From the NCBI GenBank assembly GCA_963799315.1, contig CAWCWP010000002.1:682001-746000 (forward strand): a stretch of DNA of 64,000 nt, read 5' to 3'. The notes below the pieces were generated by a model. That model was not told the origin of the DNA. It saw only the letters and a program-made list of their open reading frames with translations, and searched no databases. The stretch comes from Parerythrobacter_A sp963799315. GTDB taxonomy: Bacteria; Pseudomonadota; Alphaproteobacteria; Sphingomonadales; Sphingomonadaceae. Made by a program: the position numbers and the translations under genes. Positions 46,482 through 55,308 of the stretch are shown here, in pieces; within the stretch, counting starts at the first letter, position 1; each line of letters opens with the position of its first letter.

Positions 46482-48028
46482 TGGCTGTCTCCGGCGGTGT
46501 TTCGGCTTTCTTGTCGGTCGGCGCTGCGAATACCGGTTCGAGCGCGACGATTTCGCCCGCCCAGTCACCACCCAGCGCGCGATGCACGCCAAGGCGCGCC
46601 AAGGCAACGTCTCGTCCTGCACCTGACAGGCTGGATTCCACCTGCCGCACCGCGCGCACCGCATCGAGATAGGCGGTGTAGGCACCCACGCCGCTGCGGA
46701 AGCGGGCGGCTTGCAAATCCGCCGATGCCTCGGCTTCGGCAAGCTGGTCCAGCACGAGGCGATAACGCTGGCGCTGCTCCTCATATTCCGCATTCGCCGC
46801 CGCGACTTCGCCATAGGCGCGCAGCACCGCGCGGGCATATCCGGCGGCGGCTTCGTCGTATGTGGCGCGCGCCGCGTCGATATTCGCCCCGATGCGTCCG
46901 GCGTTGAATAGCGGCGCGGTGAGGTTGGACGCGAGCGAGAGCGCCCAGTTGTCGATGATATCGACTGCGCCCAGCGGATCGCCCGCCTGCGTGCCAAGCG
47001 AACCGGTCAGCCGGATCGCCGGATACCGCTCCGCCCGCCGCGCACCGATGCGCAGCCGCGCCGATTCAAACCGCGTATAGGCCGCCGCGACATCGGGGCG
47101 CTGCGACAGCAATTCGACCGGCAGGCCGGACGGAACCGGATCGAACACCAGGCGTGGTCGAAGCGCGGTGTCGAGGCGGCTGTCCACCGCTTGCGGCACA
47201 TCGCGCAGCACCAGCGCGAGGCGGCTGGTGGCATTGCGCAGCGCACTTTCCCGCACCGGCAGGCTGGCCTGTGCCACGCGCAAATCCTGCCGTACGCGAT
47301 ACAGTTCGAAACTTTCGCCAAGCCCGCGTGCGAAGCGGTCCTCGGCACGGGCCACACGGTCGGTCAGAATATCGACACTCGCCAGCGTCAGTTCGATCTG
47401 GCGGCGGCCATCGACGATTTCGAAATAGGTGGAGATGGCCTCGGCAGCGGCGGCAAGCTGGACGGTCTGCACATCGAACGCCGCCGCCTGCGCATCCGAC
47501 CGCGCGGCCAGCGCATCGTTCAGGACGCGCCCGAAGATATCGACTTCATAGGATGCCGCGACGCCGATGCCGTAGTTCTCGACTTGCAGGCGCGTCGGCG
47601 CGGCGGCTTGTGCATCCGGCGGAAGTGTCGGCGCATCGCCATCGCCGGCAGGAGCCGCCTGCCCGAAACTGCCGAAGCCGGACCCCGCCAAGGGCGAGTC
47701 CGAGAAACTGGTGCCTACCGTGGCGTCGAGCGAGGGAAGCTGCGCCGACCGGGCGATACGCGCCTGCGCATTCGCCCGCGCCAGCCGGGCGGCGGCCTCG
47801 GCAATGTCGAGATTGCGCGCCAGCGCGCGCGACTACGACAGCGTCCAGCACGGGATCCTCGAAACCGGTCCACCACTGCGCAGGCCGGTATTCGCCCGCG
47901 ATTTCCACTTTCGGGAACGCAGCGGGCAGGGCGGCCACGGCAACCGGCGCTTGGGGTGCGGGCGCGAAATTGGTGCAGCCGGACATTGTAGCGGAAAGCA
48001 ATCCGGCAAGGACGATGGCGCGCCGCAT
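46474..48028 (-). CDS. TolC-like outer-membrane efflux lipoprotein (NodT type), one frameshift
   Basis: About 518 residues. Lipoprotein signal peptide (RRAIVLAGLLSATMSGC), then FPKVEIAGEYRPAQWWTGFE. The frame changes near 47832. The two OEP repeats follow (IARSAQLPSLDATVGTSFSD, YEVDIFGRVLNDALAARSDA, LLSQRPDVAAAYTRFESARL, RIGANIDAARATYDEAAAGY). Trimeric channel partner of the adaptor and RND pump encoded downstream. First gene of the three-gene operon; no dedicated regulator is adjacent. Confidence 0.9.
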
Positions 48029-48161
48029 CAGCGGTCCTGCAAGTATTGTGGGCGCGGCATGGGCAAGGCGATAGTTAACGCAAGGTACGCGGTCAATCGT
48101 CGCGCGTTTGCATAGAATAGCACTTTCGATTGCAGGGCTACCGCGTTTGTAGACGCAAAGG

Positions 48162-49457
48162 TCAAACGGTGCAAAAATGCGTATCGCCGTCCCTGGTGAA
48201 GGCATCGCTGAAGTCGGCAAGATCCGGGATACGCCCAAACGCAATCTTCGCGCCGAGATAACCGCCGGGCAAATCGACCTTTGGTCCTACCATCGCTGCG
48301 TTGGGGCCATGTCTCGCACGTAATTCATCCAGCGCATCGCTCAACGCATCGCGCCGCTCGTACTGCGCGCCAGACGTGGCGAAAAGATCGCCTTGTTGCG
48401 CATCTTCCTGCGTCAGGCCGTGCAACATGACGCTGACCGAGCGGGGCCGGTCCGGTCCCTTGTCATCGAACCGGTCCACCAGTTCGGCAAGGTGCGACAA
48501 CAATGTCAGATCGTCGCGGGCCGGATCGAAAATCAGTTCGGACGACCAGCGCGCATCCTTCGATCCATGGCGACCGCCGGACCCGTAGCGCGTATCGCGT
48601 GCACCCAGTGTCATTTTTGTCGCACGGTATCCAGCCCGTCGCAGCCGCCGTGCCGCGCTCAGGACCAGTTGCCGCCCACAGGCCCGAACACCACGTGCGT
48701 TGCGCCAGCTTTTGGTCAGGATGCGGCTATGCCCGAACATCCGTTTGGTCGTGGCGGGCCGATCGTATGTCAGGCCATGCAGCGCGTTCCAGAACCGTTC
48801 GCCTTCGATACTGCCCCAGATGGCACGCGCGCGCTTTGGCTCGACGTGCCAGAGCGCCGAGACATCCGCGATACCCGCTGCAACAAGACGCCCTTCCATG
48901 CCGTCGGAAATGCCGGGCAGGGTCCGCAGGGGCATCCCGGTGATGCGGGCCTGCAATTCGTGGGCGTGCCACACGCTTGCTCCGTCCGGTTTGCAGCTTT
49001 CCGCCGCAACCTTGGCAAGCATTTCGGTTGGCGCAACACCGATGGAACACGTCAGCGTCGGCCCGAATGCATCGGACAGGGCCGTCTTGATGCGCTGTAT
49101 CAAGGCGTCGGCGTCGTCTGCTTCGCTTTGCACCAGGTCGCACACCAGTTCGTCGATAGAGCGCACATTACCGATTGGAACGCATCCTTCGATAACTGCC
49201 AATACGCGATGATGGAGCCGGACATACGCATCGGGACGGGCAACCACGAACGTGCATTCGGACAAGACTGCACGCGCTGCATCGATTCGCGAATGCGACG
49301 GAACCCCAGCGGCTTTCGCTTCTCTGCTCAAGGCGACACATGCCGCATTGGGGGCATCGATCGGCACGACCCCAACAGGCTTTCCGCGCAACGCGGGGTT
49401 GAAGTGCTGTTCCGCACTGGCAAAGAAGCTGTCGAAATCGAGATAAAGTTTGGTCAT
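48162..49457 (-). CDS. Y-family (DinB-type) DNA polymerase
   Basis: 431 residues, intact. Catalytic carboxylates Asp7 (TKLYLDFDSFFASAEQHF) and Asp102-Glu103 (VRSIDELVCDL) match the DinB pattern. The palm/thumb shows LTCSIGVAPTEMLAKVAAES and LRTLPGISDGMEGRLVAAGI. The little finger follows. The C-terminal 80 residues (LHGLTQEDAQQGDLF and on) lack a clear beta-clamp peptide except QQGDLF, which is a plausible one. A LexA box lies 47 bases upstream of the start, so it is a damage-induced translesion polymerase. No imuA or dnaE2 is adjacent, so it is not the usual ImuB cassette. Confidence 0.9.
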   Translation of the reverse strand: MTKLYLDFDSFFASAEQHFNPALRGKPVGVVPIDAPNAACVALSREAKAAGVPSHSRIDAARAVLSECTFVVARPDAYVRLHHRVLAVIEGCVPIGNVRSIDELVCDLVQSEADDADALIQRIKTALSDAFGPTLTCSIGVAPTEMLAKVAAESCKPDGASVWHAHELQARITGMPLRTLPGISDGMEGRLVAAGIADVSALWHVEPKRARAIWGSIEGERFWNALHGLTYDRPATTKRMFGHSRILTKSWRNARGVRACGRQLVLSAARRLRRAGYRATKMTLGARDTRYGSGGRHGSKDARWSSELIFDPARDDLTLLSHLAELVDRFDDKGPDRPRSVSVMLHGLTQEDAQQGDLFATSGAQYERRDALSDALDELRARHGPNAAMVGPKVDLPGGYLGAKIAFGRIPDLADFSDAFTRDGDTHFCTV

Positions 49458-49503
49458 GGTCTGGTCGCGGGCGAATCGCTTGTCTGGTTGGCGGATCGAG
49501 ATA

Positions 49504-49518
49504 GAACAAATTAGGAAC
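49504..49518 (-). promoter_or_regulatory. LexA (SOS) box
   Basis: GAAC, seven bases, GAAC on the plus strand, which is GTTC-N7-GTTC read toward the polymerase gene. This is the exact alphaproteobacterial LexA consensus, 46 bases before the polymerase start codon. Confidence 0.85.
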
Positions 49519-49581
49519 AAACAGAAGAAGCGTGATGCCGGTACGCCAGCACAGTTGACACCTTCGCCCATTGCGCCAAAC

Positions 49582-49593
49582 TTGTCCGGACAA
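49582..49593. promoter_or_regulatory. operator-like palindrome TTGTCCGGACAA, copy 1
   Basis: A perfect 12-base palindrome ending 24 bases before the methyltransferase ATG. The bases after it, CTTC, one variable base and CAGCAA, are also shared with copy 2 at 58826. Its placement near the expected transcription start suggests a repressor operator. The T-x-GT...AC-x-A pattern resembles GntR-type sites; that is inference. Confidence 0.65.
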
Positions 49594-49617
49594 CTTCCCA
49601 GCAACGAGGCTCCGCCC

Positions 49618-51210
49618 ATGCCGTCCGATCTGCCGCCGCCCTACACCGCGCTGACGCGCCACCCGATGATGCCGCAAACCAGCCATGACGAAGCGGCGCG
49701 GTTCAACTTCCTGACGCACTTCAACCGCTTCCTGTCCGGGTCCATCGGCAAGGGGAACGCGCTGGCATACGAACAGCAGGCCAAGCCTGCCTTCGCAGCG
49801 GAGCACGGGCGCGAACCGGAGACGCGGCACGATGTGCGCGAAGCGATGAATGCGACCAGCTGGCACCGCACCTGGTCCGCGCTGAAACGCAATTCGATGG
49901 AAATGCGCCAGCAGAACGGTCGCCAGACCGTGCTGCGCCAGATCGACGACCTGGATGCAGCGGCGGCGCGGTATAACGCGCAATCGGGGCAGCTCGAACT
50001 GGATGCCGGTGTCGAGCAGCCGTGGTACCAGCAGGCGGTCGATATCCATTGCCAGCCCGGCGGCTATCACTCGGTGGAGCGCGAAGGCGATGTGGTGGCG
50101 GGCGCGAATTACGATATCGGCATCTTTGCCACCACCGGCGGCGCGCTGGGCGGGCTGAACGATGGCGGCGGGCAGGCGGTGGTCGAATGGGCCAAGCGCG
50201 AGCGGCCCGACTGGCAGCCCAAACGCATCCTCGATATCGGCGCGACTGTGGGCCACAACGCGGTGCCTATCGCGCAAGCCTATCCCGACGCCGAAGTCAT
50301 CGCCATCGACACCGCCGGTGCATCGCTGCGCTATGGCGCGGCGCGGGCGGCGGCGATGGGCGTCACCAATATCCGCTTCGTCCAGGCGAGCGGCGAAGAC
50401 CTGTCGCGCTGGGACGACGGCAGCTTCGACTGGGTCCAGACCACCATGTTCCTGCACGAGCTGAGCGCCAAGGCCATGCCGCGCCTGCTGGCCGAGGCGA
50501 ACCGCGTGCTGGCACCGGGCGGACTGATCCTGCATATCGAACAGCCGCAATATTCGGACGACATGCCGCTGTTCGAGCAATTCATGCGCGACTGGGATGC
50601 GTTCAACAATAACGAGCCCTTCTGGACCGCAATGCATGCGCAGGACCTGAAGCAGGTCATGGCCGAGGCCGGTTTCCCGCAGGACAGCCAGTTTACGGTC
50701 GGGGTGCGCGCGGTGGTCGATCCCGAAATCTTCCCGCCCTCGCCCGACGATGCGGAGGAGGATTTCGGCCGGGCCGCCGTGTGGAACGCCTATGGCGCGT
50801 GGAAACCTGTCGCCACAGGCACTGGCAGCGTGAGCAGTGCCGAACCGCTCGACTGGGTCGCGCTGGCGGGCAAGCGGGCCAAGGGCGAGCGCCCGCCCTT
50901 CTTCCAGGACCCGGCGCTCGATCGCCTGTATTCGGTCGTCTTCGCACTGGTCGGCGAGGTTTCCGTGTTGCGCGAGCGGCCGGATACCGTGGAGCGCCTG
51001 CTCGACGACAAGGGCACCATCAGCCGCGCCGATATCGAGGCCTACGAACCCGACCGCGATGCGGGCGAGGAACGCGGCCTAGCCACCCGCGCTTATATCG
51101 CCCGCGTCATGCGCGGCTTCCAGCAGGAGGCCGAAGCGATGGAAGCCGCTGCCCGTGGTGAGGGGGATCCACCGCTGACCGACTGGGTCGAAAAGCTCGG
51201 CAAGGAGTAG
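49618..51210 (+). CDS. large atypical class I SAM-dependent methyltransferase
   Basis: 530 residues, intact. The class I fold is central: motif I KRILDIGATVGHNAVPIAQA (204-220), an acidic end of strand 2 (AEVIAIDTAG), FVQASGEDLSRWDDGSFDWV, and GGLILHIEQPQYSDDMPLFE. About 200 residues before it (FNFLTHFNRFLSGSIGKGNA, then YEQQAKPAFAAEHGREPETR) and about 160 after it (TGSVSSAEPLDWVALAGKRA and following) match nothing I know, and the total is twice the size of a simple methyltransferase. Start ATG 49618 follows GAGG. Substrate unknown. First gene of a unit with DUF1330, under the palindrome at 49582. Confidence 0.8.
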   Translation: MPSDLPPPYTALTRHPMMPQTSHDEAARFNFLTHFNRFLSGSIGKGNALAYEQQAKPAFAAEHGREPETRHDVREAMNATSWHRTWSALKRNSMEMRQQNGRQTVLRQIDDLDAAAARYNAQSGQLELDAGVEQPWYQQAVDIHCQPGGYHSVEREGDVVAGANYDIGIFATTGGALGGLNDGGGQAVVEWAKRERPDWQPKRILDIGATVGHNAVPIAQAYPDAEVIAIDTAGASLRYGAARAAAMGVTNIRFVQASGEDLSRWDDGSFDWVQTTMFLHELSAKAMPRLLAEANRVLAPGGLILHIEQPQYSDDMPLFEQFMRDWDAFNNNEPFWTAMHAQDLKQVMAEAGFPQDSQFTVGVRAVVDPEIFPPSPDDAEEDFGRAAVWNAYGAWKPVATGTGSVSSAEPLDWVALAGKRAKGERPPFFQDPALDRLYSVVFALVGEVSVLRERPDTVERLLDDKGTISRADIEAYEPDRDAGEERGLATRAYIARVMRGFQQEAEAMEAAARGEGDPPLTDWVEKLGKE

Positions 51211-51214
51211 CCGC

Positions 51215-51529
51215 ATGCCCGCTTATATGATCGTCACCGCCAAGATCGCCGACCGCGACGCCTTTATCGCCGGCTATGGCAAACGCGCCGCCGCGCTGGT
51301 CGAACAGTTTGGCGGCAAATACGTGCTGCGCGCGCCCGGTGCCGAATTGCTCGAAGGCGACTTCGGCCCAGTCGATTTCAACGGCGCCAGCATGGTCATC
51401 TCCGAATGGCCTGACCGCGCCGCGCTGGACCAGTTCTGGAACAGCCCCGAATACGCCGAAGCCAAGAAACTGCGCGAGGGTATCGCGGACGTGCAGGTGC
51501 TGGCTATCGAGGCCGACAGTCTGGGATGA
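51215..51529 (+). CDS. DUF1330 family protein
   Basis: 104 residues with a ferredoxin-like dimeric alpha/beta barrel pattern: AYMIVTAKIADRDAFIAGYG, FGGKYVLRAPGAELLEGDFG and VISEWPDRAALDQFWNSPEY. Ribosome site AAGGAG overlaps the end of the methyltransferase gene, five bases away. DUF1330 proteins are small stress- or catabolism-associated monooxygenase-like folds without a proven reaction. Confidence 0.88.
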   Translation: MPAYMIVTAKIADRDAFIAGYGKRAAALVEQFGGKYVLRAPGAELLEGDFGPVDFNGASMVISEWPDRAALDQFWNSPEYAEAKKLREGIADVQVLAIEADSLG

Positions 51530-51563
51530 GAAAGAGCGGCGTTCGGGCAAACCGCCGCTTCTC
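51528..51563. terminator. possible hairpin between convergent genes
   Basis: GCGGCG (51536-51541) pairs with CGCCGC (51553-51558), extendable through GAGA/TCTC with a bulge, directly after the DUF1330 stop. There is no T tract, so its strength as a terminator is uncertain. Confidence 0.35.
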
Positions 51564-51594
51564 ATAGTCACGCCCGCATCATGTAGGACAGCAC

Positions 51595-52201
51595 TCAGTT
51601 CAACAGCTGGTTGATTTCCACCGCGATGCCGTCCGGGTCGAACACGTTGCAGCCCATCACGCGGATGTCCGGCCCGCCGGTGCGGCTGGGATAGGTCTGC
51701 AACCGCGCTTCCGCCGTCATGGTGACGCCCGGCACCGCCTTCGCCGCTGCGCAGCGCGCGGGCACGTCGTCCGTATTGACCACGATCACCGAGCTGCCGA
51801 CCGACAGGCGCCGGGGATATGCGGGCTCGTCCAGCGGCGGATCGACCACTTCCATCAGGCCGATCCAGCCGATGAAGTTGTCGTTGGCATTGAGCAGCAC
51901 CAGCCGCGCTTTCGACCCCGGCTCGCCCAGCGGCAGGTTGACGCCCGACAGCTCCACTTCGGTGTCGTAGTTCATCTTCATGCCCAGCGTATCGCGCCAG
52001 AAGGCAAGGCTGCGATCCATGTCGCGCACGATGATGGTGGTGCGGCGGATGTCGGTTGGGGCGCGGGTTCCGGTATCGACGGCGGACAGGCTGCCCGCAG
52101 GCTGCGCGGTCTGGGGCGTCATCGTGTTCTCGGTAACGCTGATGCAGCCGCCAAGCGCCAGAGTTGCCGCCGCCGTCAGGAATGCGAATGCCGTATTTCA
52201 T
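51595..52201 (-). CDS. VOC (glyoxalase/dioxygenase fold) lipoprotein, frameshift near the start
   Basis: The VOC domain covers RRTTIIVRDMDRSLAFWRDT, LGMKMNYDTEVELSGVNLPL, LLNANDNFIGWIGLMEVVDP and IRVMGCNVFDPDGIAVEINQ. Upstream in the same frame is an export signal with lipobox (FLTAAATLALGGCIS). ATG 52201, which overlaps the stop of the CoA-transferase gene (ATGA), is in another frame, so one indel lies in the first eight codons. A lipid-anchored periplasmic VOC protein is unusual; most are cytoplasmic. Last gene of unit B; possible ring-cleaving or isomerising activity on the pathway substrate is only inference. Confidence 0.75.
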
Positions 52202-53385
52202 GTCGTCTCTCCCGTTGCACCGCTGTCGATCAGCTGCGCGATTTTTGCGTCGTCATATCCCAAATCCGCCAGCACGGCGCGCGTGTCGGCACCCGCCACC
52301 GGCAACGCCTGTTCCGCACCGATGCGGCCTATTGGCCGCCCATCTCCAGCGGTATCGTCGGCAGGCGCGCTGTGCGGCCATCGTCCAGCGTCACATCCTC
52401 CAGCCCGCCCTCCGCCAGATGCGGATCGTCGAGCAGGTCTTCGGGCCGTCCGATGGGCGCGAAGGGCAGGCCGCTGCCGTCCAGCTTCGCAATCACCTCG
52501 TCGCGGGTCATGGTGCCGACCAGCTCGCGGATAACGGGCATGATGCGCTCGCGCGCGGCGACGCGGGCGTTGTTTTCGCGCAGGGTCTCGTCCGCCCACA
52601 GATCGTCCAGCCCGAACAGATCGCAGAACTTCGCCCACAGCGCATCGGTGACGACGCCGATGAACACCGGTTCGTCCTTCGTCTGGAACACATCGTAGAT
52701 CGCCCAGGCCGAGACCCGCGCGGGCATCGGCGCGGCGGGGGTGCCGGTGACGGCGTATTGCGCCATGTGCTGGCCGACGAGGTAGGCGGTCGTCTCGAAC
52801 AGGCTGGCGACCACTTTCTGGCCGCGCCCGGTGCGGTGGCGTTCCTCCAGCGCGGCGAGGATGCCGATCACGCCGAACATGCCGCCGGTCACATCGATCA
52901 CGCTGGCCCCGGCGCGCAGTGGCTGTCCCGGCGGACCGGTCATGTAAGCGAGGCCGCCCATCATCTGCGCCACTTCATCGAGGGCCGTGCGGTTCTCGTA
53001 AGGGCCGGGCAGGAAGCCCTTTTCGCTGCAATAGATCAGGCGCGGATTGGCTTTGGCGCAGGCATCGTAACCCAAGCCCCAGCCGGTCCAGCGCGCCGGG
53101 GCGGAAGTTCTCCACCAGCATGTCGGCACCGGCGATCAGGTCGCGCGCCACAGCCAAGCCGCCCTCGCTTTTCAGGTCGAGGCAGATCGAGGCCTTGCCG
53201 CGATTGTACATCGGGAAATAGCCCGCGCCCGACCCCTTCAGCCGCCGCGTCCGGTCGCCGCCGACGGGTTCGACGCGCACCACCTCGGCCCCCAGTCCGG
53301 CGAGGATGTGCCCGACCGTCGGCCCCATGACCATGTGGGTGAATTCGACCAGCTTGAGGCCCTTCAAGGGTGTTGGACTACTCAT
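52198..53385 (-). CDS. CaiB/BaiF (family III) CoA-transferase, two frameshifts
   Basis: About 396 residues. Start MSSPTPLKGLKLVEFTHMVM, GDRTRRLKGSGAGYFPMYNR GK, and the probable active-site Asp in ENRTALDEVAQMMGGLAYMT. Later blocks are GASVIDVTGGMFGVIGILAA and GRGQKVVASLFETTAYLVGQ. Frames change near 53090 and 52340; the tail is DTRAVLADLGYDDAKIAQLI. It moves CoA between acids, typically from succinyl-CoA to a dicarboxylate. Its ATG overlaps the stop of the HMG-CoA lyase-type gene, and the pair is a common substrate-activation plus C-C cleavage module. Confidence 0.88.
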
Positions 53386-54303
53386 GCTGCTACCCGTTCT
53401 GCGTAGTCCAGCATCGGCCCCGCGTCGGGCGTGAAGCCATACATCGCCTCGCCCGGCAGCGCTTCCTCCACGATGCTGCGCACCTTGAGCAGCGCGTCGA
53501 GGTCGATACCGGTATCGCAGCCCATCGCATTGAGCATCAACACCAGGTCTTCGGTCACCAGATTGCCGCTGGCCCCGGGCGCGAAGGGGCATCCGCCCAG
53601 ACCGCCCAGCGAGGCGTCGAAGGTGGTGATCCCTTCCTCCAGCCCCGCGACCACATTGGCGAGGCCGAGCCCGCGCGTGTTGTGCAGGTGCAGCGTCGTC
53701 AGCAGCGCATCGCCCACTTCGGCCCGCACGGCGCGGGTCAGGCGGCGAACTTGTGCGGGATCGGCATAGCCGGTGGTGTCGGACAGGCTCAGCTCCTGCG
53801 CGCCTGCTTCGACCGCTGCCACAGCCAGCCGCACGACCTGCGCTTCGGGAACGGCACCTTCCATCGTGCAGCCGAATGCGGTGCTGAGGCCGACGGCGAA
53901 ATGGATGTCAGCCGCCTTGGCAATGCTCGCGCAGGCCGCGATCTCGGCCAGCATGGCGGCGTGGTCCTTGCGCACGTTCTTCAGGCTGTGCGTTTCGGAC
54001 ATGGAGAAGGGCAGGCTCATCGCATGGACCCCCGCCTTCGCCGCGTTGGCCGCGCCTTTCGCATTGGGCACCAGCGCCGACCACGGTAAGCCCCTCGATC
54101 CCGCGCGCGAAGTCGACCAGTTCGGCAGTGTCGGCCAGTTGCGGCAACAGTTTGGGCGGCACGAAACTGCCCACTTCGATCTCGCGCACGCCCGCTGCCG
54201 CTTCCGCCGCGATCCAGCGCTTCTTGGCCTCGGTCGGCATGGTCCGGTCGATGGACTGCAACCCGTCGCGCAGGCCCACTTCGGAGACGAGGATGCGGGT
54301 CAT
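53382..54303 (-). CDS. HMG-CoA lyase-type acyl-CoA lyase, one frameshift
   Basis: About 307 residues. Start MTRILVSEVGLRDGLQSIDR (metal-binding R-D-G-L-Q), GVREIEVGSFVPPKLLPQLA, a break near 54085, then SALVPNAKGAANAAKAGVHA, FGCTMEGAVPEAQVVRLAVA, HLHNTRGLGLANVVAGLEEG and GGLGGCPFAPGASGNLVTED, the lyase signature with the mobile-loop Cys. It cleaves a 3-hydroxy-3-alkyl acyl-CoA. In this operon (hydratase plus CoA-transferase upstream and downstream) a citramalyl-CoA-like or related substrate is as likely as HMG-CoA. Confidence 0.88.
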
Positions 54304-54502
54304 GCTGGCGGTCCTGAACGGGTGACATGGAACGGATCGGGGCTGTTTCGTGCATCCGGTCCGTTCGCCCGAAAGGCCCGGCTTTGCGGGCGTTCGACAG
54401 GGTCCGAGCAGGCGGAAACGTGACTTTTCAATGTGCAGTCCTTCATGCGCAGCGTCTGGTTCGATATAGGCATTCGGTGTGGTGTAGGACAGGGTGAGGC
54501 CA

Positions 54503-55117
54503 TCATTGCGCGCCACCTTCCAGATATACCCAGGGCCGCGCCCGCCGGTCTGCTTGCGTCCATGCCGCAATCGCATCCCCTTGCGTCAGGGTCAGGTCCA
54601 CCGCGTCCAGCCCGTCCGCCAGCATCGCATGCGCTTCGCCGTCGAGCGTGAAGGGCAGCACCATGTCCGCCGCGCGCACCTCGCGCGCGGCCAGATCGAC
54701 CGTCACTTGCGCACCGGCCAGTGCCTCCACATCGGCGCGGCCCAGCGTGACGGGCACGATGCCGTTGCGGATGCAGTTGCCGTGGAAGATCGGCGCAAAG
54801 CTCTCCGCAATAATCGCGCGGATGCCCCATTCGGCCAATGCCCAGACAGCATGTTCGCGGCTGGACCCGCAGCCGAAATTCGCGCCACCCAGCAGGATGT
54901 GCGCGTCGCGATAGGCGGCTTCGTTCAGCACGAAATCGGGGTTTTCCGTGCGCGTTTTGGCGTCTGTGTACCGCAACGGGGCAAACAGCCCGTCCGCCAG
55001 CCCGGTGCGCCCGGTGGTCCGCATCTCGCGGCTGGGGATGATGGTGTCGGTGTCGATATTGTCGACGATCAGCGGCGCGGCGATGCCGGTCAGCGGTTGG
55101 GGGAAGGGCTGGGGCAT
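54503..55117 (-). CDS. LeuD-like small subunit of an isopropylmalate dehydratase-family hydratase
   Basis: 204 residues, intact: IAAPLIVDNIDTDTIIPSRE, NFGCGSSREHAVWALAEWGI and SFAPIFHGNCIRNGIVPVTL. It supplies the swivel domain for the 4Fe-4S large subunit encoded upstream. A true leuD role is possible, but no leuA or leuB is nearby and the operon has CoA-transferase and lyase genes, so a catabolic dicarboxylate hydratase is favoured. The 199 bases after its stop, up to the lyase gene, contain no recognised gene. Confidence 0.88.
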   Translation of the reverse strand: MPQPFPQPLTGIAAPLIVDNIDTDTIIPSREMRTTGRTGLADGLFAPLRYTDAKTRTENPDFVLNEAAYRDAHILLGGANFGCGSSREHAVWALAEWGIRAIIAESFAPIFHGNCIRNGIVPVTLGRADVEALAGAQVTVDLAAREVRAADMVLPFTLDGEAHAMLADGLDAVDLTLTQGDAIAAWTQADRRARPWVYLEGGAQ

Positions 55118-55143
55118 GCTTTACGCTCCCCGCCAATGGAATT

Positions 55144-55265
55144 CGTCATCCTGAACTCGTTTCAGGATCCATTTCGACGCCCGGAGCAGATTTTTAGGGT
55201 TCCGAGCCAAGATTATAGATGAATCTGAAAGCGAAGCTGTGCCAGCAAACGAGTTCAGGATGACG
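55144..55265. repeat. interspersed inverted repeat (TCATCCTGAACTCGTT type)
   Basis: Perfect 19-base arms at 55144-55162 and 55247-55265, beginning CGTCATCCTGAACTCG and its complement, with 84 bases between. It fills the gap between the leuC-like and leuD-like genes. This class of sequence is widely repeated in alphaproteobacterial genomes. Confidence 0.8.
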
Positions 55266-55308
55266 TTGGAAAGGGCAGGCCGCAGGATGACGGCAATAGA
55301 AGCAGGCA

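Noticed and set aside
54304..54502. Possible small gene between the lyase and leuD-like genes
   Set aside because: One frame gives a natural-looking stretch (NAYIEPDAAHEGLHIEK), but it has no start codon or ribosome site and passes straight into other frames.
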